From: Candidatus Dormiibacterota bacterium | Lineage (GTDB): Bacteria > Chloroflexota > Dormibacteria > Aeolococcales > Aeolococcaceae | Assembly: GCA_003132525.1 (NCBI GenBank) | Contig: PKXZ01000016.1 | Location: 46,899 to 92,052, forward strand | Length of the DNA stretch: 45,154 bases | Direction: 5' to 3' | Shown: positions 36,052 to 43,685 of the stretch, in pieces | How the letters are laid out: each line of letters opens with the position of its first letter | How positions within the stretch are numbered: position 1 is the first letter of the stretch | Notes under the pieces: model-generated | What the model was told of the DNA's origin: nothing | Database searches by the model: none | What the model saw: only the letters and a program-made list of their open reading frames with translations | Translations under genes and position numbers: made by a program

Positions 36052-36280
36052 CGTGTTACCTCGGGACCCGGGTCATTTCCCGTTATCCCAGAATCCCCTC
36101 GCTGGACTGTCGTGTGCCGGATTCTTGAGACCCGCCGTTGACCGGCGGAGAGAGGGTTCACCAAGAGGCATGGCTCGCCGATTCGCGAGCACTTGCCAAG
36201 ACAGTACCACAGGTTGGTGCAAAGTCCGCAATCGGTGACAGAGGCGGTCTCCGGCTCTCGGGTGTATATCCTCGCTTCGA
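36052..36280. promoter_or_regulatory. Divergent helicase/aceE spacer with two hairpins and an aceE -10
   Basis: The 229-nt spacer has two perfect 6-bp hairpins, CCGCCG-TTGAC-CGGCGG (36132-36148) and GCTCGC-CGATTC-GCGAGC (36173-36190). A TATATC hexamer (36265-36270) ends 10 nt before the aceE ATG and suggests a nearly leaderless aceE mRNA. A weak TACTGT on the minus strand near 36202-36207 could serve the helicase, in which case both hairpins lie in its 5' leader. No small gene is seen. Confidence 0.4.
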
Positions 36281-38962
36281 ATGACGTTCGACGCCTTCCT
36301 CCACCAGCTTCCCGACGCCGACTCCGCGGAGACGCACGAATGGCTCGAGTCCCTCGACGCACTGGTCGCGTCTGAAGGCACGGTCCGCGCCCGCTTCGTG
36401 ATCGGCAAGCTCCTCGAGCGCGCCCGCCGGCTCCAGGTGCCGGTGCCGTCGCTCGTCTCGACGCCGTACATCAACACCATCCCGCCCGACGAGGAGCCGT
36501 GGTTCCCAGGTGACGAGGAGATGGAACGGCGCATCCGCCGGATCGTCCGCTGGAACGCGGCAGTCATGGTGACCAGGGCGAACAAGCGGAGCGACGGGAT
36601 CGGTGGGCATCTGTCGACGTACGCGTCGGCGGCATCGCTCTACGAAGTGGGGTTCAACCACTTCTTCCGCGGCAAGGACGACGGCAACTCCGGCGACCAG
36701 ATCTACTACCAGGGACACGCCGCGCCGGGGATGTACTCGCACGCGTACCTCGAAGGGCGGATCACCGAGGCGCAGATGGACAACTTCCGTCAGGAGACGG
36801 GAGGCAACGGGCTGAGCTCGTATCCGCACCCGCGCCTGATGCCCGAGTTCTGGGAGTTCCCCACGGTGTCGATGGGACTCGGGCCGCTCAACGCCGTCTA
36901 CCAGGCGCGCTTCAACCGCTACCTCTACAACCGGCACATCGCCGACACGAGCGAGAGCCATGTGTGGTGCTTCCTTGGTGACGGCGAATGCGACGAACCG
37001 GAGACGCTCGGTGCGCTGTCGCTCGCCGCGCGCGAACAGCTCGACAACCTGACTTTCGTCGTGAACTGCAACCTGCAACGTCTCGATGGACCGGTGCGCG
37101 GCAACGGCAAGGTCATCCAGGAGCTGGAGGGGATCTTTCGCGGCGCGGGCTGGAACGTCATCAAGGTCATCTGGGCGCGCGAGTGGGACGAGCTCCTCGC
37201 GCGTGACGTGCACGGCGTCCTCGTGGACCAGATGAACCGCGTTCCTGACGGCGAATTCCAGAAGTACACCACCGAGAGCGGCGCCTACATTCGCGAGCAT
37301 TTCTTCGGGCCCGACCCGCGACTTCGCAAGATGGTGGAGCACCTGTCCGATGACGATCTCCGCCACCTTCGTCGTGGCGGGCACGACTATCGCAAGGTCT
37401 ACTCCGCATACAAGCTCGCGCTGGAGCAGCGTGGCGCACCGACGGTCGTCCTCGCGCACACCGTCAAGGGATGGACGCTCGGCGTTGGATTCGAAGGACG
37501 CAACTCGACGCACCAGATCAAGAAGATCGGCGAGGCCGAGTTGCGCGCGTTCCGCGACCTGCTCGAGCTGCCCATCAGTGACAAGCGGCTCGCCGAGTCC
37601 AAGCCGCCCTACTACCACCCCGGCGCCGATTCCGACGAGGTCGAGTACCTGCTTATGCGCCGGCGCGCGCTCGGGGGCATGCTCCCGCGACGCGTGGTGC
37701 GGTCGAAGCCGCTCGAGCTCCCGGGTGATGCGCCGTACGCGGAGTTCATCACCGGCAGCGGGACTCGCGCGGCGTCCACCACGATGGTGTTCGCCGGTCT
37801 GCTGCGCAACCTGCTCCGCGACAAGGCGATCGGCAACCGGATCGTCCCGATCATCCCCGATGAAGCGCGCACCTTCGGCATGGATGCGCTCTTCAGCGAG
37901 GTGAAGATCTACGCACCGTTCGGGCAGACGTACGAGCCGGTCGACGCCGGGATGGTGCTCTCCTACCGCGAGGCCGTCGACGGCCAGATCCTCGAGGAGG
38001 GGATCACCGAGGCAGGTTCGATGGGAAGCTTCACCGCCGCGGGAACCGCCTATGCGACGCACGGCCAGGCGGTTATCCCGTTCTACATCTACTACTCGAT
38101 GTTCGGCTACCAGCGAGTCGGTGACCTCATCTGGGCATTCGGCGATTCGCGCGGTCGCGGCTTCATGCTCGGGGGGACGGCCGGTCGCACCACGCTCAAC
38201 GGGGAGGGCCTGCAACACGAGGATGGCCACTCGCCGCTGCTCTTCAGCGCGGTTCCAAACGTGCGCATCTACGACCCGGCTTTCGCGTATGAACTGGCAA
38301 CGGTGATTCGCGACGGCATGCGCCGCATGTACGTCGACGGCGAGGACATCTTCTACTACATCACGTTGTACAACGAGAACTACCCGATGCCGCCGATGCC
38401 CGAAGGCAGCGAGGAAGGCATAATCCGGGGTCTCTACCTGTACAAGCGCGCCGAGGCGGACCGTACCCATCGTGCGCGGATTCTCGCCAGCGGCAGCGCC
38501 GTCAACGCCGCCATCGAAGCGCAGGCGATGCTGCTCGAGCAACACGACGTCGCCGCCGACGTGTGGAGCGTCACGAGCTACCAGTTGCTGCGCCAGGATG
38601 CGCTCGACGTCGAACGCTGGAACCGGCTGCATCCCGATCTCGAGCAGCGGGTAGCGTACGTCGACGAGCAGCTCGGTGCCGAGGGCGGACCGATCGTCGC
38701 GGTAACCGACTACATGAAGGCCGTCCCCGATCAGATCGGACGGTTCATGAAGGTGCCGTTCATCCCGCTCGGCACCGATGGATACGGTCGCAGCGATACT
38801 CGCGTCGCGCTGCGCCGGCACTTCGAGGTCGACGCAGGGTCCGTCTCGGTGGCCGTGCTCGACGGCCTGGCGCAGCAGGAGCAGCTTCCCCGTCACGTCG
38901 TCGCCGCCGCCATCGAGCACTACGGCCTCGACACCGAGCTGGTCGACCCCCGCTACCGCTGA
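36281..38962 (+). CDS. aceE: Pyruvate dehydrogenase E1 component, homodimeric type
   Basis: This ThDP-dependent decarboxylase passes the acetyl group of pyruvate to the lipoyl E2 in the pyruvate dehydrogenase complex. The 893 residues match AceE (about 890-920). Seen are IGGHLSTYASAASLYEVGFN (about 106-125), DQIYYQGHAAPGMYS (about 144-158), the ThDP motif FLGDGECDEPE (about 230-240) through VNCNLQRLDGPVRGN (about 262-276), and IIPDEARTFGMDALF in the C-terminal half. It stands alone: no E2 or E3 gene is within the window. The ATG at 36281 has no clear Shine-Dalgarno. A long open frame on the opposite strand is a codon-bias shadow. Confidence 0.97.
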   Translation: MTFDAFLHQLPDADSAETHEWLESLDALVASEGTVRARFVIGKLLERARRLQVPVPSLVSTPYINTIPPDEEPWFPGDEEMERRIRRIVRWNAAVMVTRANKRSDGIGGHLSTYASAASLYEVGFNHFFRGKDDGNSGDQIYYQGHAAPGMYSHAYLEGRITEAQMDNFRQETGGNGLSSYPHPRLMPEFWEFPTVSMGLGPLNAVYQARFNRYLYNRHIADTSESHVWCFLGDGECDEPETLGALSLAAREQLDNLTFVVNCNLQRLDGPVRGNGKVIQELEGIFRGAGWNVIKVIWAREWDELLARDVHGVLVDQMNRVPDGEFQKYTTESGAYIREHFFGPDPRLRKMVEHLSDDDLRHLRRGGHDYRKVYSAYKLALEQRGAPTVVLAHTVKGWTLGVGFEGRNSTHQIKKIGEAELRAFRDLLELPISDKRLAESKPPYYHPGADSDEVEYLLMRRRALGGMLPRRVVRSKPLELPGDAPYAEFITGSGTRAASTTMVFAGLLRNLLRDKAIGNRIVPIIPDEARTFGMDALFSEVKIYAPFGQTYEPVDAGMVLSYREAVDGQILEEGITEAGSMGSFTAAGTAYATHGQAVIPFYIYYSMFGYQRVGDLIWAFGDSRGRGFMLGGTAGRTTLNGEGLQHEDGHSPLLFSAVPNVRIYDPAFAYELATVIRDGMRRMYVDGEDIFYYITLYNENYPMPPMPEGSEEGIIRGLYLYKRAEADRTHRARILASGSAVNAAIEAQAMLLEQHDVAADVWSVTSYQLLRQDALDVERWNRLHPDLEQRVAYVDEQLGAEGGPIVAVTDYMKAVPDQIGRFMKVPFIPLGTDGYGRSDTRVALRRHFEVDAGSVSVAVLDGLAQQEQLPRHVVAAAIEHYGLDTELVDPRYR

Positions 38963-38970
38963 CCTCCGCC

Positions 38971-39534
38971 TCAGCCGGACTCAAAAGCGAGCGAGGCGCG
39001 CTCGGTGTACACCGCACCTCCGGGTTCGGAGCGCGACTCGTACAGCACCAAACGCGACGCGGAAAAACGGACGTCGGGCTGCTCCTGTGCTGCTGCGGTC
39101 CACGCCGCTGGTGCCGCGCCGTTCCAGTGCACTCGCGGCCTGCCCAGGGTGCAGTGCGGGTTGTATCTGCGCTGGTCCACTTCGAATCCCGCGGCGTTCA
39201 GCGCCGATCGGCATTCCAGTGCGAGTGCGTTGAGCGGCGCGACATCCACCGACGGGCCGAGCCAGAGCACGCGGGGATTCCCTCGTGGCGGAAAGGAGCC
39301 GAGATGATCCAGGGTCACCTCGAATGGAGCCGTGTGACGAGCGACCGGCTCGACGAGCTGGAGCGCCGCCGCAGCCCGTTCGTCCTCGATCTGCCCGAAG
39401 AAGTGCGCCGTCAGATGCAGCGTTTCGGGACGCGCCCAGCGGACGTCCGCAATGCGCTCACGGAGCCGGCGCTGCAGCTCCTGCGCCGCCCCCAGCCCCG
39501 GCCCAGCCAGGGGAACCGCGAGGAAGCACCTCAC
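38971..39534 (-). CDS. thpR: RNA 2',3'-cyclic phosphodiesterase (2'-5' RNA ligase family)
   Basis: The 187-residue protein of the 2H phosphoesterase superfamily hydrolyses or ligates 2',5'/2',3'-cyclic RNA ends. Both catalytic tetrapeptides are present: HLTA at 40-43 and HCTL at 127-130. The N-terminus MRCFLAVPL and FFGQIE are typical of ThpR. The start is a GTG at 39534, 7 nt after the stop of the upstream lipoprotein gene, so it is probably the last gene of a six-gene directon. It is convergent with aceE, stops 8 nt apart. Confidence 0.9.
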   Translation of the reverse strand: MRCFLAVPLAGPGLGAAQELQRRLRERIADVRWARPETLHLTAHFFGQIEDERAAAALQLVEPVARHTAPFEVTLDHLGSFPPRGNPRVLWLGPSVDVAPLNALALECRSALNAAGFEVDQRRYNPHCTLGRPRVHWNGAAPAAWTAAAQEQPDVRFSASRLVLYESRSEPGGAVYTERASLAFESG

Positions 39535-39541
39535 CGATCTC

Positions 39542-40717
39542 TCAAATATCTATGCGGCGTGTGCGCATGCCGGTTACGAGCAAAGCGACACCCGCGATCA
39601 GCAGCACCGCACCGATGGTGATCGAGCCGCCTCCCACTCCGGTGGAAGGTGTGCCGGTCGTGATGGCCTTTACTCCGCCTATCGATGTTGATGACGTTGT
39701 TGATGACTTCGCTGTTGTTCCGCCTGCGCCACTCGCGGACGACGAGGTCGCCGCTGCCGTCGCCTTGGGAGTCGGCTTCGGGGTGGTCTTGGGGGTCGCG
39801 GTGGGAGCGGGCGTTGGGGTGGGCGCCGTGCAAGGATTGCCGCCCGCGTTGGTGAGCGTCACCTCGATCTGGTTCGCCTTGCAGAGGGTGTCGACCTGCG
39901 TGAACAGCGCCTCGACGAACCAGTCGGGCCGGTCCATGACGTTGTACGGGTTGCCGGCATAGATGAGGATGTGGCGGACTCCATAGCCGGTCGCGGTCTT
40001 CGAGTACACCATCAGGATGTCGTAGCCGCCCGCGTCGTGAACGGGTGTCTTGGTGTACGCCCCCACCGGTGTTGCCTTGACCGCGGCGACGAACGCGGCG
40101 TCATATGTCTTGAGTGTTGTCGCGGTCAGGACGCCCAGATCGCCGCCCTTGTCTGCGGTCCCCGTCGACCCATTGTCGTCCGAATACGTTTTTGCGGTCG
40201 CGCTGAAGTTCGCTCCCTTGGCGAGGATCGACTCGACCAATGCGGCGCGCTGTTGCGCGAACACATCCTCGACCCGTTGCTCATTGAGGTTCGAGCTGAT
40301 CTCATCCTCGAGCTGGGCGATCGACCCTCCGGCGCCTTCCAGCTCGGTCTCCAGCGCGCTCATACCGCCTGCCTGCTGGGCATCGGTGGCGACCTCCGTC
40401 GCTACCTCCTTGGGCGTCGCCTCCAAGTCGAGCTTGGTCGCCTCCTCTTTGATGATCGTGTCGATGATGAGGCTGCGCAGGATCGCGGCACGCAACTGGG
40501 TGATCGCGGCAGGATCGGTGGTGCCGCCGCCGCCCTGCGCGATGCTGGTGTACGCGCTTTCGTACCGGACATTGAATTGCGCGAGCGTGATCACGTCGGG
40601 GCCGACCCGCGCGATCACGGGCGAAGCTTTCGCCGGGGCCGGCTTGCTCGAGCTGCACGCTGCCAACACCAGCGCGCACAGCGCCACGACCACCACCCCG
40701 CCCCTTCGACGCAACAT
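39542..40717 (-). CDS. Parvulin-type peptidyl-prolyl isomerase lipoprotein with C-terminal TM helix
   Basis: An envelope folding factor of 391 residues is predicted. The N-terminus is a lipoprotein signal (VVVVALCALVLAAC, lipid-modified C21). A SurA/PrsA-like helical domain covers about 33-170 and a degenerate parvulin domain about 170-262 (FSATAKTYSDDNGS, KGGDLGVL, GYDILMVYSKT). A Thr/Pro/Ala/Ser-rich linker (about 300-360) precedes a C-terminal hydrophobic helix (SITIGAVLLIAGVALLVTGM) ending in RTRR. Two membrane attachments, lipid at one end and helix at the other, are unusual for PrsA-like proteins. TACACT 9 nt upstream of the ATG is a possible -10 inside the end of the MFS gene. Catalytic competence of the parvulin domain is uncertain. 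Confidence 0.8.
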   Translation of the reverse strand: MLRRRGGVVVVALCALVLAACSSSKPAPAKASPVIARVGPDVITLAQFNVRYESAYTSIAQGGGGTTDPAAITQLRAAILRSLIIDTIIKEEATKLDLEATPKEVATEVATDAQQAGGMSALETELEGAGGSIAQLEDEISSNLNEQRVEDVFAQQRAALVESILAKGANFSATAKTYSDDNGSTGTADKGGDLGVLTATTLKTYDAAFVAAVKATPVGAYTKTPVHDAGGYDILMVYSKTATGYGVRHILIYAGNPYNVMDRPDWFVEALFTQVDTLCKANQIEVTLTNAGGNPCTAPTPTPAPTATPKTTPKPTPKATAAATSSSASGAGGTTAKSSTTSSTSIGGVKAITTGTPSTGVGGGSITIGAVLLIAGVALLVTGMRTRRIDI

Positions 40718-40719
40718 CC

Positions 40720-42018
40720 TCAGGCCAGTGTATCGGGGGCGGTGGCGGCCCCGGCTCGGGCGAGGCTGAGGCCACTGACCCGAGCCCGGAATGAGGGCGT
40801 GATCACAATCAGCACCGTGGTCGCCCCGACCAGCAGGGCGCCCACGCCGATCGCGTTGAACAACCCCACCGAATGGGTCAGCAACCCGTACCCCACCGTG
40901 CCCAGGGGCTGCAGCCCCGCGAAGATCGTCGCGTAGATGCCGAGCAGCCTGCCGCGCAGCGCCGGGTCCGTATCGGTCTGCAGCAGGGTGGTCATCGAGG
41001 TGCTCACCGCCACGAACGCGAAGCTGATACCGACCAGGGCCGGCAGCGTGACCCCGAGCACGGTGCCGTGCGCCACCGCGAACAGGCTCGCCGCGTACAC
41101 AACGCCCCCGACGAGCATGAGCTGGAGACGGCCCGCCCCGCGGCCCATCGACGCGATCGCTATCCCGCCGACGAGACCGCCGATTCCGCCGACGCTGTAC
41201 ATGATGCCGAGCGCCTCGGGACCGACGTGCAGCTGCGTTTTAGCCAGAACAGGCAGAAACGGCATGTACGAGACGCCGAAGAACGCGAGCACCGAGGCGA
41301 CGATCACGACGCCGCGGATGAGCGGATCCGCAACCGCCACACGGAGGCCGGCGACGAGCTCGCCGAGAGCCGTGGCGCCTGCCCGGCGCGGCAGCGGCGC
41401 GACGTCCGGGATGACCGTCAACAGCACCACGATCGGAGCGAGATACGCAACCGAGAGAAACCCGAAGCACACCGCCGGACCGGCAAAGCCGATCAGCAAT
41501 CCCGCCACCGACGGGCCGATGATCCGGGTGGCACTCATCGCCGCAGCGCCGAGCGCGACCGCGTTGACCACGAGGTGGCGCTCAACCAGGTCCGCCACGA
41601 GCGCCTGACGTGTGGGCAGGTCCGCTGCGTCGGTGGCGCCGAACACGATGGCGACCACCAGGATGGCCGCGAAGCTCGCGTGGTTGGTCGCGACCAGCAG
41701 CGCAAGCGAGCCGGCGCTGAGGCCGAGCAGCGACTGCGTCACGAGCAGGATCCGCCGCCGCGGCAGGCGGTCGGCGAGGACTCCACCCGCGAGCGAGAGG
41801 ATGACCGACGGGATGCCGTCAGCAGCCGCCACCACGGCCACCGCCGTGGTGCTGCCGGTGCGCTGGTAGACGAGGTACCCGAGCGCGACCACCTGCATCC
41901 AGGTGCCGAGCAGGGCGGGCCACTGCGCAGCCCAGTACCAGCGGAACGGCCGCACCCGCAGCGCCGGAGGCGGCCAGCGGCGTTCCGGTGCAGGGCCCGG
42001 GTCAGGCGTGGGCGTCAC
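40720..42018 (-). CDS. MFS transporter (EntS/MFS_3-like)
   Basis: The 432-residue inner-membrane exporter has about 12 helices. It starts at the GTG at 42018, 17 nt inside the end of the acetyltransferase gene; the longer open frame upstream is a shadow of that gene. FRWYWAAQWPALLGTWMQVVALGYLVYQ split over helix 1 and the loop GGVLADRLPRRRILL (A-motif variant) with LPTRQALVADLV are characteristic of the MFS_3 group (enterobactin exporter-like and macrolide-type exporters). The substrate is unknown. The stop is 2 nt before the lipoprotein start, so the two are cotranscribed. Confidence 0.88.
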   Translation of the reverse strand: MTPTPDPGPAPERRWPPPALRVRPFRWYWAAQWPALLGTWMQVVALGYLVYQRTGSTTAVAVVAAADGIPSVILSLAGGVLADRLPRRRILLVTQSLLGLSAGSLALLVATNHASFAAILVVAIVFGATDAADLPTRQALVADLVERHLVVNAVALGAAAMSATRIIGPSVAGLLIGFAGPAVCFGFLSVAYLAPIVVLLTVIPDVAPLPRRAGATALGELVAGLRVAVADPLIRGVVIVASVLAFFGVSYMPFLPVLAKTQLHVGPEALGIMYSVGGIGGLVGGIAIASMGRGAGRLQLMLVGGVVYAASLFAVAHGTVLGVTLPALVGISFAFVAVSTSMTTLLQTDTDPALRGRLLGIYATIFAGLQPLGTVGYGLLTHSVGLFNAIGVGALLVGATTVLIVITPSFRARVSGLSLARAGAATAPDTLA

Positions 42019-42799
42019 TCTCCAACGATATGTGCACGCTGCTGGACGTCTGCAGGAACCCGGCGTTGCGGTAGGCGCCGTCGGCCCCCGGCGCGGCCTC
42101 CAGGAACACCGTCGCGAGCCCGCCCCCGAAGCACTGGCGAGCAAGCGCCGAGACCGTCGCCGCGGCGAGCCCCCTGCGGCGGTGAGACGGAGCAACCACG
42201 ACGCCGACGACCTCGGTGGCGCCGCCTGCCGGTGGCACGGTCTGGGCGGCGCCGATCATCCCGCCGGTGGCGGCGTCGCGTGCCACCAGCGCACGCCCTC
42301 CGCGGCTCAGCGTGTCACGCAGCCGGGTGACGGTACGTCCGTCCGCCGGTTCCGGGTCCTCGAAGATGTCGTGCTGGAGGCCGGCCATCTCGAGCAGTGC
42401 GGCGTCGCCCACGGGTGCCTCGATGAGAACGCCGTCGGGTGCGGGCAGGTCGCGCACCGACTCGGTCGTGCAGGTCATCAGCGGCAGGCGATCCTCCACG
42501 GTCCATCCCTGCGCGGTCAGCCGAGCCTCGAGCGCTGGTGCCACAGATGGCAAAAACTCGACGCGCGGCATCCGGTCTGCTGTCCGGAATGCCGCGACCA
42601 GCGCTGCCACCTCCGCTGCCTCGGGGGCGGCGCCGTCGTCGGGGATCGCGTAGTTGAGATATCGCAGTGTGGTGGCGGGATTGAGCAGGACTGTGAACGC
42701 TCCCACGCGCGGAAGAGCTGCGGCTCTGCGCGACTCGCGGACGAAGGCCATGATCGCGCGATCGGCCTCGACGTTGACGCCGCCCTCGGGTTTGCTCAT
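42002..42799 (-). CDS. GNAT-family N-acetyltransferase
   Basis: The protein has 265 residues from the ATG at 42799; the longer upstream frame is Arg/Pro-rich and overlaps the hydrolase gene, so it is rejected. The C-terminal half is a GNAT fold with motif A VVGVVVAPSHRRRGLAAATV (split as V-V-x-P-x-x-R-R-R-G-L) and a FLEAAPGADGAYRNAGF strand-helix that packs on acetyl-CoA. The N-terminal half (about 1-130) looks like a second, degenerate GNAT lobe. The substrate is unknown. It lies 13 nt after the hydrolase and overlaps the MFS gene, suggesting an acetylate-and-export or detoxification pair, which is speculative. Confidence 0.82.
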   Translation of the reverse strand: MSKPEGGVNVEADRAIMAFVRESRRAAALPRVGAFTVLLNPATTLRYLNYAIPDDGAAPEAAEVAALVAAFRTADRMPRVEFLPSVAPALEARLTAQGWTVEDRLPLMTCTTESVRDLPAPDGVLIEAPVGDAALLEMAGLQHDIFEDPEPADGRTVTRLRDTLSRGGRALVARDAATGGMIGAAQTVPPAGGATEVVGVVVAPSHRRRGLAAATVSALARQCFGGGLATVFLEAAPGADGAYRNAGFLQTSSSVHISLESDAHA

Positions 42800-42812
42800 C
42801 AGCCGAGGATGT

Positions 42813-43685
42813 CTAGGCGGCGGCGACGGTCGCACCCTCGGCGTGCGGCAGGGGCAGACCGTCGAGGAAGGCGGCGATGAGCACCCGCTGGCGACGCGAC
42901 AGCTCCGGGCTCCACGCGTGCCCCGCCTGCCGGATGACATCGAAGGAGAGGTCGGGCGCATCGGAGATCGCCGATTCGAGGCGGCGGACATTCACGATGC
43001 GATCGTGCTCGGCGACGAGAATCAGTGTGGGACGGCCCGAACCGCGAACCTGGGCGAGGTCGTCGCGTCGTAGTGCGTCGTGGAGCCATTCGCGTGCCGC
43101 GCGCGGGTCCGCGAGCACCTGGTTGTCAAAGTTGGCTTTTGCGGCGATAGGATCGACATTCTTGCCCTCCACCATGAGGCGCTTGTAGATATCGCTCATG
43201 GTGCGTTGGTGCGCAAGCCACACGATGCCCGGGTACACTATCGGCGCCAGCATTACCCCAACCTGCATGTGGAATGCGCGTCGCACGAGCCACGGTGAAA
43301 CCAACGGCGTATGCAGGATGAGCCGCTCGGTTGCCTCTGGACGAGCGCGCTGGACGGCGAGCGCGACCGGCGTTCCGAGGCAAAGGCCCGCGACGTCGAA
43401 ACGATCAACGCCCGCGTCCTCAACTGCGGCAAGTACCGCGCGGGCCATCGCGGAAGCCGTGTGGCCACCGTTCAGCGGCTCCGAGTGTCCGAAGCCGGGC
43501 AGGTCCGGGGCGACGATGGTGCGGCGCGGAAGCAGCACGTCGAACCAGTCGTTGAAGTTCTCAGCCGACCCGATGAACCCATGGCAGAGCACGAGTGGTG
43601 GACCGGTTCCTCCGGTCAGGTAGCGCAGGCGCTTGCCTTGGTATGTCGTGAAACGTTCTTCGAGCCCGTTCACGGCAGCGGTCAC
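42813..43685 (-). CDS. Alpha/beta hydrolase with Cys at the nucleophile position
   Basis: The 290 residues start at the GTG at 43685, which overlaps the aldehyde dehydrogenase stop as GTGA. It is an alpha/beta-hydrolase-1 fold: [14 protein letters not shown] (31-44, oxyanion hole), [12 protein letters not shown] (59-70), the nucleophile elbow GLCLG (100-104), an acidic residue in LVAEHDRIV and the catalytic His in QAGHAWSPE. The elbow has Cys102 where most of the family has Ser, a substitution known from dienelactone hydrolases. The substrate is unknown; coupling to an aldehyde dehydrogenase suggests degradation of an ester, lactone or ring-cleavage product. Confidence 0.85.
   Translation of the reverse strand: MTAAVNGLEERFTTYQGKRLRYLTGGTGPPLVLCHGFIGSAENFNDWFDVLLPRRTIVAPDLPGFGHSEPLNGGHTASAMARAVLAAVEDAGVDRFDVAGLCLGTPVALAVQRARPEATERLILHTPLVSPWLVRRAFHMQVGVMLAPIVYPGIVWLAHQRTMSDIYKRLMVEGKNVDPIAAKANFDNQVLADPRAAREWLHDALRRDDLAQVRGSGRPTLILVAEHDRIVNVRRLESAISDAPDLSFDVIRQAGHAWSPELSRRQRVLIAAFLDGLPLPHAEGATVAAA

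Noticed and set aside
36158..38920. A 920-codon open frame on the minus strand opposite aceE
   Set aside because: It mirrors the codon-position GC bias of aceE, has no recognisable domain, and aceE on the other strand is full-length and unambiguous.
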